64,000 nucleotides of DNA, from NCBI GenBank assembly GCA_003151735.1, contig PLYI01000120.1:124001-188000 (forward strand), written 5' to 3'. The position numbers and the translations under genes are program-made. Position 1 is the stretch's first letter. Every line of letters starts with the position of its first letter. The stretch is from Candidatus Bathyarchaeota archaeon. Its GTDB lineage: Archaea > Thermoproteota > Bathyarchaeia > Bathyarchaeales > Bathycorpusculaceae. The notes beneath the pieces were generated by a model. That model was given only the letters and a program-made list of their open reading frames with translations. It was not told the DNA's origin and made no database searches. Shown here in pieces: positions 35,689 through 42,899 of this stretch.

Positions 35689-35839
35689 GTGTCTTGCAAA
35701 CAACTCTAATTTCTATCTAAAAATGTTAATTCCGTTAATTTTTTAGCTTAAAACTTAGCTTTGGGTGCATTACTTTCAGTTTATCGATTGCCAGCTTCTA
35801 CAGCCTGGAAGGGTGCGCAGCATGAGCATACAGCAAAAA

Positions 35840-35855
35840 CTTTTGTATACAAAAG
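35840..35855. promoter_or_regulatory. Perfect 16-bp palindrome upstream of gdhA
   Basis: CTTTTGTATACAAAAG is its own reverse complement and lies 85 bases before the gdhA ATG. The intergenic space is 252 bases and otherwise empty, and candidate TATA elements (CTTATCT near 35895, TTATAG near 35923) lie between it and the gene. A dimeric regulator of nitrogen metabolism could bind here. This is inferred from symmetry and position. Confidence 0.4.
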
Positions 35856-35940
35856 CATCAACCAAACCCACAAAAAACAAGCAAAAGGTAACTCTTATCT
35901 AATCAATTTTGATTGTCTTTTGTTATAGAAGGCTTGCTTT

Positions 35941-37191
35941 ATGTCCGAAGAACACTCAGCATTAACCGTTTCTTTATCTCAGCTAAAATTAGCGTCAAAA
36001 AAGCTCGGGCTCGATTCCGGGATGCATAAGATGCTTAGCCAACCCAAACGCACAATCTCTGTCAGCATCGACATCCGCATGGATAACGGCTGCGTCAACG
36101 TGTTTAACGGCGTTCGAGTTCAGCATTGGGATGCACGAGGACCATTCAAAGGTGGAATCCGCTTCTACCCAAACATAACCCTTGACGAAGTCACGGCGTT
36201 GGCAATGCTAATGACTTGGAAATGCGCCATCGCTGACATACCATTTGGCGGAGCCAAAGGCGGCATATGCGTTGACTCCAAAAAACTAAGTACACACGAA
36301 CTTGAACGCTTAACACGAAGGTATGTTAGCTTAATTTTTGAGTACCTTGGTCCCCAACGGGATATTCCAGCACCCGATATGTATACTGACGCTCAAACCA
36401 TGGCGTGGATCATGGATACATACAGCCAACTTAAAGGCTATAGAATCCCCGAAAGCGCCACGGGCAAACCCGTCGAGATTGGCGGTTCATGGGGCAGAAC
36501 AGAGGCCACGGGACGAGGCGTTATTCACTGCGTTAAGCAAGCATCAGAAAACAACGGGTTAAAACTCAAAGGTTCCTCAGTGGCCATTCAGGGCTTTGGC
36601 AACGTTGGATACCATGCAGCGGTGGCGGCGCAGGAAATAGGCTGTAAAGTTGTAGCTGTAAGCGACTCCTCAGGCGGAATCTACTGCAAAGACGGCTTAA
36701 ACCCGGAAGCTGTTTTGGCACACAAAGAAAAAACTAAGAGCGTTCAAAAGTTTAAAGACTGCAAAGATATAACCAACGAAGAATTGCTCGAGCTTGAATG
36801 CGACGTTCTCATTCCTGCGGCTCTTGAAAACCAGATCACGGGCAAAAACGCCGACAAAATTCGGGCGAAAATGGTCGCTGAAGCTGCTAACGGACCAACT
36901 ACTCCTGAAGCGGATAAAATCCTCTACGAAAAAGATATCTGCCTAATCCCAGACATCCTGGCAAACAGCGGTGGTGTAACGGTCAGCTACTTCGAATGGG
37001 TGCAGAACTTAACGAGGGAGCAGTGGCCGCTGAAAACTGTTAACCAAAAGCTCGAAGCTAAGATGACTAAGGCATTCAACGATGTGGAATCAATTGTTGT
37101 TAAGGAAGAAAGCGACATGCGTACAGGAGCGTTGATGTTGGGAGTGGGAAGAGTGTCGAACGCAATAAAAGTTCTAGGATTATGGCCATGA
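35941..37191 (+). CDS. gdhA: Glutamate dehydrogenase (Glu/Leu/Phe/Val family)
   Basis: This 416-residue enzyme has the substrate-binding FKGGIRFYPN (about residue 65), catalytic Lys in WKCAIADIPFGGAKGGI (about 97-110) and a Rossmann domain with IQGFGNVGYHAA (about 218). It interconverts glutamate and 2-oxoglutarate plus ammonia with NAD(P). In peptide-using archaea it usually runs toward deamination. It is a single-gene unit between rfcL and the GINS-MCM pair, with a palindrome in its upstream region. Confidence 0.96.
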   Translation: MSEEHSALTVSLSQLKLASKKLGLDSGMHKMLSQPKRTISVSIDIRMDNGCVNVFNGVRVQHWDARGPFKGGIRFYPNITLDEVTALAMLMTWKCAIADIPFGGAKGGICVDSKKLSTHELERLTRRYVSLIFEYLGPQRDIPAPDMYTDAQTMAWIMDTYSQLKGYRIPESATGKPVEIGGSWGRTEATGRGVIHCVKQASENNGLKLKGSSVAIQGFGNVGYHAAVAAQEIGCKVVAVSDSSGGIYCKDGLNPEAVLAHKEKTKSVQKFKDCKDITNEELLELECDVLIPAALENQITGKNADKIRAKMVAEAANGPTTPEADKILYEKDICLIPDILANSGGVTVSYFEWVQNLTREQWPLKTVNQKLEAKMTKAFNDVESIVVKEESDMRTGALMLGVGRVSNAIKVLGLWP

Positions 37192-37260
37192 CACAAACAA
37201 AACCTAAAAATACCATAAAAAAGAAAAAGGCAAAAAAACGCTTTTTTTCTGCAAAATAGC

Positions 37261-37281
37261 CCTAAATTCCATTTCCAATAG
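37261..37281 (-). repeat. Dispersed intergenic repeat, copy B
   Basis: On the minus strand this 21-base core is identical to copy C (42668-42688) and matches copy A (6978-6997) but for one base. As in the other copies it is followed, in its own orientation, by a short hairpin with T-tracts (about 37216-37260). It lies 70 bases past the gdhA stop but points back toward that gene, so it is not positioned as its terminator. Confidence 0.6.
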
Positions 37282-37371
37282 TTATGCAATTCTAGTGCAA
37301 ACCCTTAAAACCATATTCGCTATATGTGTTGAATCCCGTTAAGGGCAAATCGGATTGAGAGGGAACAGGGA

Positions 37372-37926
37372 TTGGCAGCGAAAATATGCACATTGGACTT
37401 TTGCTATGAGAACTCCCTAGTTAAAATCGTAGCGAACCGCAACTGTCCAGAAATCAAGCTTGCCGGATTAACTGTCGGTCCCTTCGACGAAGGCAACGAA
37501 TACGAAATCTATTTTTGGGTAGCAAAAGAACTTGCATCTGCTGGAATGGTGCATTTTCGTGAAGACGACATCCTTGACGCGACTAAACTGTTTAAGGCGC
37601 AGTGGAAGGAAGGCGTACAGATTCCAGGGCAAATCTCTGAGTTGCCAGGCGATTTTTACCCTAAACTCCGCAGGTTCATCGCGGACCTAAAAGACCAAGC
37701 CTCAAAACAATCTGAGAAATACCAAGAATACGACCGCGCAAGGCAGCTAGCACGAGATATTGTGAACTCGAGGTTGAAAAAAATAGTTTCAATATCTGCT
37801 GCCCCAGCTCAAAGCGACCAAGTTCTAAAAAAATTCACAAGCGAAGAAAGACTTGTCTATGACCAACTAGTCAAAATCATCTCTGAATGGAAAACCAAGA
37901 TTTTAGAAAACGCGGGAGAAAGGTAA
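37372..37926 (+). CDS. GINS complex subunit (Gins23-like)
   Basis: This 184-residue protein has the small beta B-domain at the N-terminus (NSLVKIVANRNCPEIKLAG, about 14-32) followed by the helical A-domain, the order found in Psf2/Psf3 and archaeal Gins23. It contains GPFDEGNEYEIYFWVAKEL (about 37-55). Archaeal Gins23 joins Gins51 in a tetramer that binds MCM and GAN in the replicative helicase. It ends one base before mcm, as in several archaea, and the second GINS gene is at 48546-49136. TTG start with GAGGGAACAGGG upstream. Confidence 0.85.
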   Translation: MAAKICTLDFCYENSLVKIVANRNCPEIKLAGLTVGPFDEGNEYEIYFWVAKELASAGMVHFREDDILDATKLFKAQWKEGVQIPGQISELPGDFYPKLRRFIADLKDQASKQSEKYQEYDRARQLARDIVNSRLKKIVSISAAPAQSDQVLKKFTSEERLVYDQLVKIISEWKTKILENAGER

Positions 37927-37927
37927 G

Positions 37928-39961
37928 ATGGCGAAACTCGAAACTATTGATCCTCAGCAGCGTTTTCAAGAATTCTTCAAGAAAGAAAAGTACCGCCAGA
38001 GAATCGCCCAGTTAGCCATCACTGGAAAGGGATCGTTAACTATCGATTTTGAAGAGCTCTATGGGTTTGATCAAGCTTTAGCAGAATTAATACTTAACAG
38101 GCCTGAAGAGTACCTGCAGCATGCAGGCAAAGGAGCATACGAGCAACTCCGCATTGAAGACGCTGAATACGCTGAGAAAGTAGAAAAGGTCATAGTTAGA
38201 ATCGTGAAGCTTCTGGGCAAAGAGGTACTTCGAAAGCTCGGCTCAAGACAAATGAGCAAACTAGTCATGATTGAAGGAATCGTGGTGCGAGCCACACCCG
38301 TGCGACCGATGGTTCAGCTGGGAGCTTTCAAATGCAAACGCTGCGGCACCATGAATCAGGTCGAACAAACTGGTCAGTTTTTGAAAGCGCCTTCCGTTTG
38401 CATTGCTCCAGACTGCGGCAGAGACGGACCATTTGAGTTCAGTCAAGAAGAATCCACATTCATCGATTCACAAGACCTTCGTTTACAAGAAAAGCCCGAG
38501 GACCTTCCCCCAGGACAACTTCCCCGTGTATTAGCCGTGAAACTTGTCGGCGATGAAATAGTAGATGTGGCAAGACCGGGAGACCACGTTTCCGTAGTTG
38601 GCACTGTTCGCGCTTTTGCGCCTTCGCTGATGGGTATGGGAAAACTCCGCACATTCATACTCCAACTAGACGCTAACTCTATAGAGGTCTTAGGCAAAGA
38701 ACCAGAAACCTCACCGCCTACACCTGAAGAAGAAGCAAAAATGATAGAGCTATCCAAAGATCCTTTGGTTCACAAAAAAATCATGAGTTCCATCGCTCCC
38801 TCAATCTTCGGTTTAGAACACATTAAGGAAGCAATAATGTACTTGCTCTTCGGCGGAGTTTCAAAGAGCCTGCCAGACGTGAACATCAGAGGCGAAATGA
38901 ACGCGCTTCTAATCGGTGATCCAGGCACAGCTAAATCACAATTGCTCCAGTATGTTGCAAGAATTGCGCCGCGTGGACTGTACACTTCAGGCAGAGGAAC
39001 CACCGCCGCAGGCTTAACCGCAGCAGTAGTCCGCGAAAAAGGAGGAAGCATGAGTCTAGAAGCAGGAGCACTGGTGCTTGCAGACAAAGGAATCGCATGC
39101 ATCGACGAAATGGACAAAATGCGTCCCGAAGACCGCGTTGCCATCCACGAAGCTATGGAACAACACACGGTTTCAGTTGCAAAAGGCGGCATCGTCGCCA
39201 CATTAAACGCAAGAACTGCCGTTCTTGCAGCCGCTAACCCATCGTTGGGCAGGTATGAACCTAACAGGACCGTTGCAGAAAACATTTCGCTGCCAGTAAC
39301 AATCCTGTCACGTTTTGATTTGATCTTTGTTCTGCGGGACGTGCCAAACAAGGAATCGGACAGCAAAATGTCAAGACACATTTTGGAAATTCACAGAAGA
39401 GGAGTAAGCCCTGTAGAAGCACAGGTTAGCGCAGAACTTTTACGGAAATATGTCAGTTTTGCTAAGAGCATTAAACCAGAACTCAGCATGGACGCACTGA
39501 ACCGCCTCAGTGACTTTTACTTAGCTATGCGTTCAGCAAGCGAAACCGAAGGCTCACCTGTGGCAATAACGGCGCGTCAACTGGAATCGCTGGTTCGTGT
39601 TTCCGAAGCCAGAGCCCGCGTTGCCCTGCGCAAAGAAGTCACTGCGGAAGATGCAGACGCAGCCATCACCATCATGAAGCGCTCACTTGAGGAAGTCGGA
39701 ATCGACATGTCCTCATACAAAGTAGACATTGATTTGATTATGACTGGAAGACCAAAGAGCATCCGAGACAGGCTACACGTGGTATTATCAACGCTTATGG
39801 ATATGGAGAAGGTAACGGGCATAGTGGAGAAAGACGCGCTCGTGAATGAGTTGGAAAGCAAGCAGAAGATTCCAAGAGGCGAAGTTGAACGCATGATAGG
39901 ACAACTGCTGCGGGAAGGAACTATTTATGAGCCGCGAGAAGGATGCCTAAAGAAGACATAG
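37928..39961 (+). CDS. mcm: Minichromosome maintenance helicase MCM
   Basis: This 677-residue replicative helicase has an N-terminal OB region with a zinc-binding CKRCGTMN and CIAPDCG (about residues 137-160), Walker A GDPGTAKSQLLQY (about 332), Walker B CIDEMDKM (about 394), sensor 1 AAANPS (about 436) and arginine finger LSRFDLIF (about 460). A C-terminal winged-helix region follows. Homohexamers unwind DNA 3' to 5'. No intein is present. Co-transcribed with the preceding GINS gene. Confidence 0.97.
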   Translation: MAKLETIDPQQRFQEFFKKEKYRQRIAQLAITGKGSLTIDFEELYGFDQALAELILNRPEEYLQHAGKGAYEQLRIEDAEYAEKVEKVIVRIVKLLGKEVLRKLGSRQMSKLVMIEGIVVRATPVRPMVQLGAFKCKRCGTMNQVEQTGQFLKAPSVCIAPDCGRDGPFEFSQEESTFIDSQDLRLQEKPEDLPPGQLPRVLAVKLVGDEIVDVARPGDHVSVVGTVRAFAPSLMGMGKLRTFILQLDANSIEVLGKEPETSPPTPEEEAKMIELSKDPLVHKKIMSSIAPSIFGLEHIKEAIMYLLFGGVSKSLPDVNIRGEMNALLIGDPGTAKSQLLQYVARIAPRGLYTSGRGTTAAGLTAAVVREKGGSMSLEAGALVLADKGIACIDEMDKMRPEDRVAIHEAMEQHTVSVAKGGIVATLNARTAVLAAANPSLGRYEPNRTVAENISLPVTILSRFDLIFVLRDVPNKESDSKMSRHILEIHRRGVSPVEAQVSAELLRKYVSFAKSIKPELSMDALNRLSDFYLAMRSASETEGSPVAITARQLESLVRVSEARARVALRKEVTAEDADAAITIMKRSLEEVGIDMSSYKVDIDLIMTGRPKSIRDRLHVVLSTLMDMEKVTGIVEKDALVNELESKQKIPRGEVERMIGQLLREGTIYEPREGCLKKT

Positions 39962-40021
39962 GCGATTGAAGGTTATGAAGCCAGTAGTTGTGATTGAGGG
40001 GAGAGACCAGAAATAATCAAG

Positions 40022-41062
40022 ATGGCTCCGATAATTCGAGCACTAAACAAAGCCAAACTGCCCTCTGTATTCATTTATTGCGGTCAACACTACGACTACA
40101 ACATGTCTCAGCAATTCATCGAAAACCTCGAGTTAGCCTCGCCTGATTACTCGTTGAAAATTGAGGCTTCTTCGCCTGGAGCGCAAACCGCTGAGATAAT
40201 GATGAAGATGGATCAGTTGCTGGAAAAGATTGAGCCTTCCATTGTTTTAGTTGAAGGTGACACCAATACCGTTTTGTCGGCGGCTCTGGCAGCAAACAAG
40301 CGGGCGATACCTATTGGTCATGTGGAAGCTGGCTTGAGAAGCTTTGACCTTCGAATGCCCGAAGAACACAACCGACGCTTAACCGACCACATATCTAACT
40401 ACTTGTTTACGCCAACAGAACGCGCTAAAACTAATCTTTTAAGAGAAAATGTTTGGGGCAAAATCTACCTCACAGGAAACACAGCCATCGACGCGGTAAT
40501 TCAGCATTTACCCATTGCTGAAAAGAAATCGGCGATAATGGAAAGAATACCTTTCAAAAAATTTGTTTTAGCTACAGCGCACAGAGCTGAAAACGTCGAT
40601 GATGCAGCGTTTCTGAAGTCATTTATAGAGGTTTTTTCAAAGTCGCCACTACCCATTGTTTACCCGATGCATCCTCGAACTAGAAAGCGACTTCAAGAAA
40701 ACAACATGCTCTCCCAAGTTGAAAAAATGAAGAACGTACTGATTCTTCCGCCCTTGGGGTACTTGGATTTCTTGGTTCTAATGAAAAATTGCAGTTTAAT
40801 CATCACTGATTCAGGCGGTATACAGCAAGAAGCAAACGCACCAAGCATACGGAAACGGGTTTTAGTGATTCGTCTATCGACTGAGAGGCAAGAAGCAGTT
40901 GAAGCTGGCTTCGCCAAAATAGTTGGAACTGACAAAGACAACATTTTAACGGCTTTACGCGAAGCTCTGTTAGACGAAGAAAAATTGCCTTCTATGTCAC
41001 CTTTCGGAGATGGAAAGGCGGCTACAAAAACTGTTGATGTAATGAAGAAAGATTTTGCTTAA
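40022..41062 (+). CDS. wecB: UDP-N-acetylglucosamine 2-epimerase, 5' end frameshifted
   Basis: This 346-residue frame covers almost all of WecB: VLVEGDTNTVLSAALAA (about 80), GHVEAGLRSFDLRMPEEHNR (about 104), LTGNTAIDAV (about 148) and a late DSGGIQQEA (about 261). It converts UDP-GlcNAc to UDP-ManNAc. The usual N-terminal strand and GTRPEIIKMAP loop is present but split: ATG 39975 reads MKPVVVIEG, then one base appears to be missing near 40002-40006, and RPEIIK continues in the frame of this ORF. The gene is thus either disrupted at its 5' end, an assembly error, or starts at ATG 40022 without its nucleotide-binding loop. Confidence 0.85.
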   Translation: MAPIIRALNKAKLPSVFIYCGQHYDYNMSQQFIENLELASPDYSLKIEASSPGAQTAEIMMKMDQLLEKIEPSIVLVEGDTNTVLSAALAANKRAIPIGHVEAGLRSFDLRMPEEHNRRLTDHISNYLFTPTERAKTNLLRENVWGKIYLTGNTAIDAVIQHLPIAEKKSAIMERIPFKKFVLATAHRAENVDDAAFLKSFIEVFSKSPLPIVYPMHPRTRKRLQENNMLSQVEKMKNVLILPPLGYLDFLVLMKNCSLIITDSGGIQQEANAPSIRKRVLVIRLSTERQEAVEAGFAKIVGTDKDNILTALREALLDEEKLPSMSPFGDGKAATKTVDVMKKDFA

Positions 41063-41829
41063 GAAATGTATGTGGTTTTCTTGTCGTCTTGTTTTTTTGT
41101 CTCTTCAGCTTGGATAGCACGTTTCTCCTCGATCTGCTGTAGGCGTGCAACCATTGTTTCTGCTTTAGCAATCTCCTCGTTTAAACCAGCAAGGTCCAAA
41201 TCAAAATTAAAGGTTGACTTTAAAACTTCTAGAACACTTTTGGCTGCAAGAGGATCAGGCAAATAACCCCGAGTCTCGCCGAGCAGGCATAGGGCATCTA
41301 TTTTCTTAAATTTTGCCAATCCAAGTATTAACCCTGCTGTGCCAACGATGGGGCTTCCTGAAGCGCTCAATGTTGCGCCAGCTTGCAATGCCTTGTTTAG
41401 GACCTCTTGTGAGGTGGCTGCGATGAAGACTTTGGGTTTTTCTTTAGGTTCCATGCGGTAGCCGCCGATGGTTGCAATTGTTTTTACGCCGTGTTTTTCG
41501 GAGAAATCCAGCATTCGGTCGGCGATTTCGTATTGGCCTTCGATTGTTTGGCTTTGGCTGTCACCCGTGAAGAGGATGATGTCGTTTCCTTTGGGGTTTT
41601 GGTAGTAGTAGAATGCGCCTCTTAATAGTCGCACGTTGCCTTTCTTGTTAACTAAGACAAAGTAAGGGAAATGGGGTGAATAGAGGTAGGCGACTTTTTT
41701 GGCTTTTAGCTGCTTGATTAGATAACGCAACGCAATCTTACCCACGAGTCCTAAGCCTGGGAGTCCTTCGATGAGGATTGGGTTATTAGGGCGGATTTCG
41801 GCAAATTCTTTGATGTAAGTTTCTTTCAT
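41059..41829 (-). CDS. PAC2-family protein (proteasome assembly chaperone-like)
   Basis: This 256-residue protein has the PAC2 pattern: LIEGLPGLGLVGKIALRYLI (about 18-37), YYYQNPKGNDIILFTGDSQS (about 74) and GGYRMEPKEKPKVF (about 122). A basic, acid-rich coiled-coil tail follows. Members resemble proteasome assembly chaperones and Sulfolobus PbaB-type proteins. It is last in the L44e-S27e-Nop10-PAC2 series, a recurrent archaeal order. The ATG at 41829 overlaps the nop10 stop by 4 bases, and the 3' end overlaps wecB by 4. Confidence 0.9.
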   Translation of the reverse strand: MKETYIKEFAEIRPNNPILIEGLPGLGLVGKIALRYLIKQLKAKKVAYLYSPHFPYFVLVNKKGNVRLLRGAFYYYQNPKGNDIILFTGDSQSQTIEGQYEIADRMLDFSEKHGVKTIATIGGYRMEPKEKPKVFIAATSQEVLNKALQAGATLSASGSPIVGTAGLILGLAKFKKIDALCLLGETRGYLPDPLAAKSVLEVLKSTFNFDLDLAGLNEEIAKAETMVARLQQIEEKRAIQAEETKKQDDKKTTYIS

Positions 41830-41996
41830 TCTGTTTGCGCGCTCCTTTTCATTGCCATTCGATACTTTAGGTATTTATCGTCAGGGGAAAATTTCGGCGG
41901 ATGCGGAATACGGACAGGCCCACCACAATAGGGGCAACTAGTTTTGTTTAAAGTATACTTTTCGCAGTTTACGCATTTGCGCAGTTGCCAAACCAA
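41826..41996 (-). CDS. nop10: Ribosome biogenesis protein Nop10
   Basis: This 56-residue protein reads MVWQLRKCVNCEKYTL, then CPYCGGPVRIPHPPKFSPDD and KYLKYRMAMKR, the complete Nop10 signature with its CxxC zinc ribbon. It is a subunit of H/ACA ribonucleoproteins that guide rRNA pseudouridylation with Cbf5, Gar1 and L7Ae. The start is TTG, with AGAAGGG about 9 bases upstream on the minus strand, and the stop overlaps the ATG of the PAC2 gene. The gene is too short for many ORF callers. Confidence 0.93.
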   Translation of the reverse strand: MVWQLRKCVNCEKYTLNKTSCPYCGGPVRIPHPPKFSPDDKYLKYRMAMKRSAQTE

Positions 41997-42065
41997 TCAG
42001 TAGTCCCTTCTAGAAAAGCTAAGCTGCCAGCCAATTAGCTTACGCTTAGCCATTTTGCTGTTCAT
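41997..42065 (-). other. Possible 22-codon micro-ORF between rps27e and nop10
   Basis: Between rps27e and nop10 lies a 22-codon frame, MNSKMAKRKLIGWQLSFSRR onward, starting 3 bases past the S27e stop. It is in the same frame as nop10 and its TGA directly abuts the nop10 TTG. The composition is basic. In many archaea aIF2-alpha occupies this slot, and this peptide does not resemble it. It may be spurious, a leader peptide, or a tiny protein. Confidence 0.25.
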
Positions 42066-42068
42066 CTC

Positions 42069-42266
42069 TTACTCGAGAACTGCTTGGACGTCACCGTTGA
42101 TTTTTGCTCTTCCACCAGAGGGTTCAGCTAACAATTCTCCACAGACATTGCAGGTTATCTTGTTAACTGCATTGCTGAAGACGAGTTGTTCATTGCCGCA
42201 TTTTTGGCATTTAACCCGTAGGAAGACGCTTCTGGGTTTCGGAATAAGTTTGTTCCAATCAGACAT
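42069..42266 (-). CDS. rps27e: Ribosomal protein S27e (eS27)
   Basis: This 65-residue protein has the S27e zinc finger (CQKCGNEQLVF and CNVCGELLAEPSGG, about residues 20-50), with N-terminal LIPKPRSVFLRVKC. It is a small-subunit ribosomal protein shared by archaea and eukaryotes. GGAG lies about 11 bases before the ATG. It follows rpl44e by 21 bases, the usual archaeal pair. Confidence 0.96.
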   Translation of the reverse strand: MSDWNKLIPKPRSVFLRVKCQKCGNEQLVFSNAVNKITCNVCGELLAEPSGGRAKINGDVQAVLE

Positions 42267-42287
42267 AATTTTTCTGCTCCGTTAATT

Positions 42288-42563
42288 TTATTGTATGACT
42301 AGTTTTCGCAGTCGGATTCCGTCTTTGTGACGCATGTAATTGCAAACTTTGCATTTTAAGCGCAGAGTTTGTTTTTTGGTTGTTTTAGCGAATTCACGCT
42401 GAAGCGGATATTTTTGTCCACCGTAACCCTCTTTTTCGCGTGCGTGGTGTCGTTCGCCTCTTGCTAAGGCTCTGCGTTTTCCAGGCTTGTATAGGGTTAC
42501 AGCGTGAAGTTGATGAACTTTACATTTTGGACAGTAAGTCTTTACTTCTTTAGGAACGTTCAC
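42288..42563 (-). CDS. rpl44e: Ribosomal protein L44e (eL42)
   Basis: This 91-residue protein has MNVPKEVKTYCPKCKVHQLH at its start and LRLKCKVCNYMRHKDGIRL near its end, the eL42 zinc-ribbon pattern, with the basic middle stretch GERHHAREKEGYGGQKYP. It lies near the E site of the large subunit and contacts tRNA. The start codon is GTG at 42563. First gene of the minus-strand ribosomal cluster, divergent from the replication cluster. Confidence 0.96.
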   Translation of the reverse strand: MNVPKEVKTYCPKCKVHQLHAVTLYKPGKRRALARGERHHAREKEGYGGQKYPLQREFAKTTKKQTLRLKCKVCNYMRHKDGIRLRKLVIQ

Positions 42564-42667
42564 GGATTCGACCAGCTTTGCATAAAAGAAACATACACAT
42601 TCTTATACTTTATGACTTTTAAACCAAAAAGAGTGTCTATTGCTCGGCAAATAACGATTTGCTTATT

Positions 42668-42688
42668 CTATTGGAAATGGAATTTAGG
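42668..42688 (+). repeat. Dispersed intergenic repeat, copy C
   Basis: The 21-base core matches copy B exactly in the opposite orientation and copy A with one base missing. It is followed by a hairpin (GGCCTTTTTTA, then TAAAAGAGCC at 42701-42710) and a run of seven T residues, much like an intrinsic terminator. However, it lies between two divergent genes and no transcript from the left should end here. Confidence 0.6.
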
Positions 42689-42731
42689 CCTTTTTTATTG
42701 TAAAAGAGCCTTTTTTTAGACTTTAGCGCTC

Positions 42732-42801
42732 CATGCTGCGGTGGCGTATACTACTAAATGATGTGCTAAGGATTGTCGATTGATTTTTTGGGCGCAGCAT
42801 G
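42732..42801. ncRNA. Inverted repeat, possible structured RNA
   Basis: CATGCTGCG (42732-42740) is exactly complementary to CGCAGCATG (42793-42801), giving a 9-base-pair stem around a 52-base interior. No further conserved stem was found, and no box C/D or H/ACA signature is clear. It could be part of a small RNA or a protein site; the call is tentative. Confidence 0.2.
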
Positions 42802-42856
42802 CGTTTGAGGGGGAGATAGAACAATTAATTTATTAGCTCAAAGTGTAATCATAAGC

Positions 42857-42864
42857 TATATAAA
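42857..42864 (+). promoter_or_regulatory. TATA box of pcna
   Basis: TATATAAA lies about 40 bases before the pcna ATG, which predicts transcription near 42886 and a leader holding little more than the GAGGAAGAGGG ribosome binding site (42885-42895). Confidence 0.6.
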
Positions 42865-42899
42865 TTTACAATACATGATAAAGCGAGGAAGAGGGTAAC

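Larger units (their letters stand above)
42564..42899. other. Intergenic region, 336 bases, upstream of rpl44e and pcna
   Basis: This divergent space holds dispersed repeat copy C (42668-42688), a long-range inverted repeat (42732-42740 with 42793-42801), a plus-strand TATA box (42857-42864) and the ribosome binding site of pcna. No coding frame is convincing. The rpl44e promoter must lie in the left part. Confidence 0.6.

Noticed and set aside
35823-35903. 26-codon frame starting MSIQQKLLYTK upstream of gdhA
   Set aside because: It has no ribosome binding site and overlaps the palindrome, and it resembles nothing known; chance is the simplest explanation.
37000-37289. Frames sharing the peptide YWKWNLGLF near 37.2 kb and 42.7 kb, suggesting a protein family
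   Set aside because: The shared peptide comes from translating the dispersed intergenic DNA repeat; there is no ribosome binding site or consistent frame length.
33111-39961. Inteins in RfcS, RfcL or MCM
   Set aside because: All three have normal length and uninterrupted Walker motifs.
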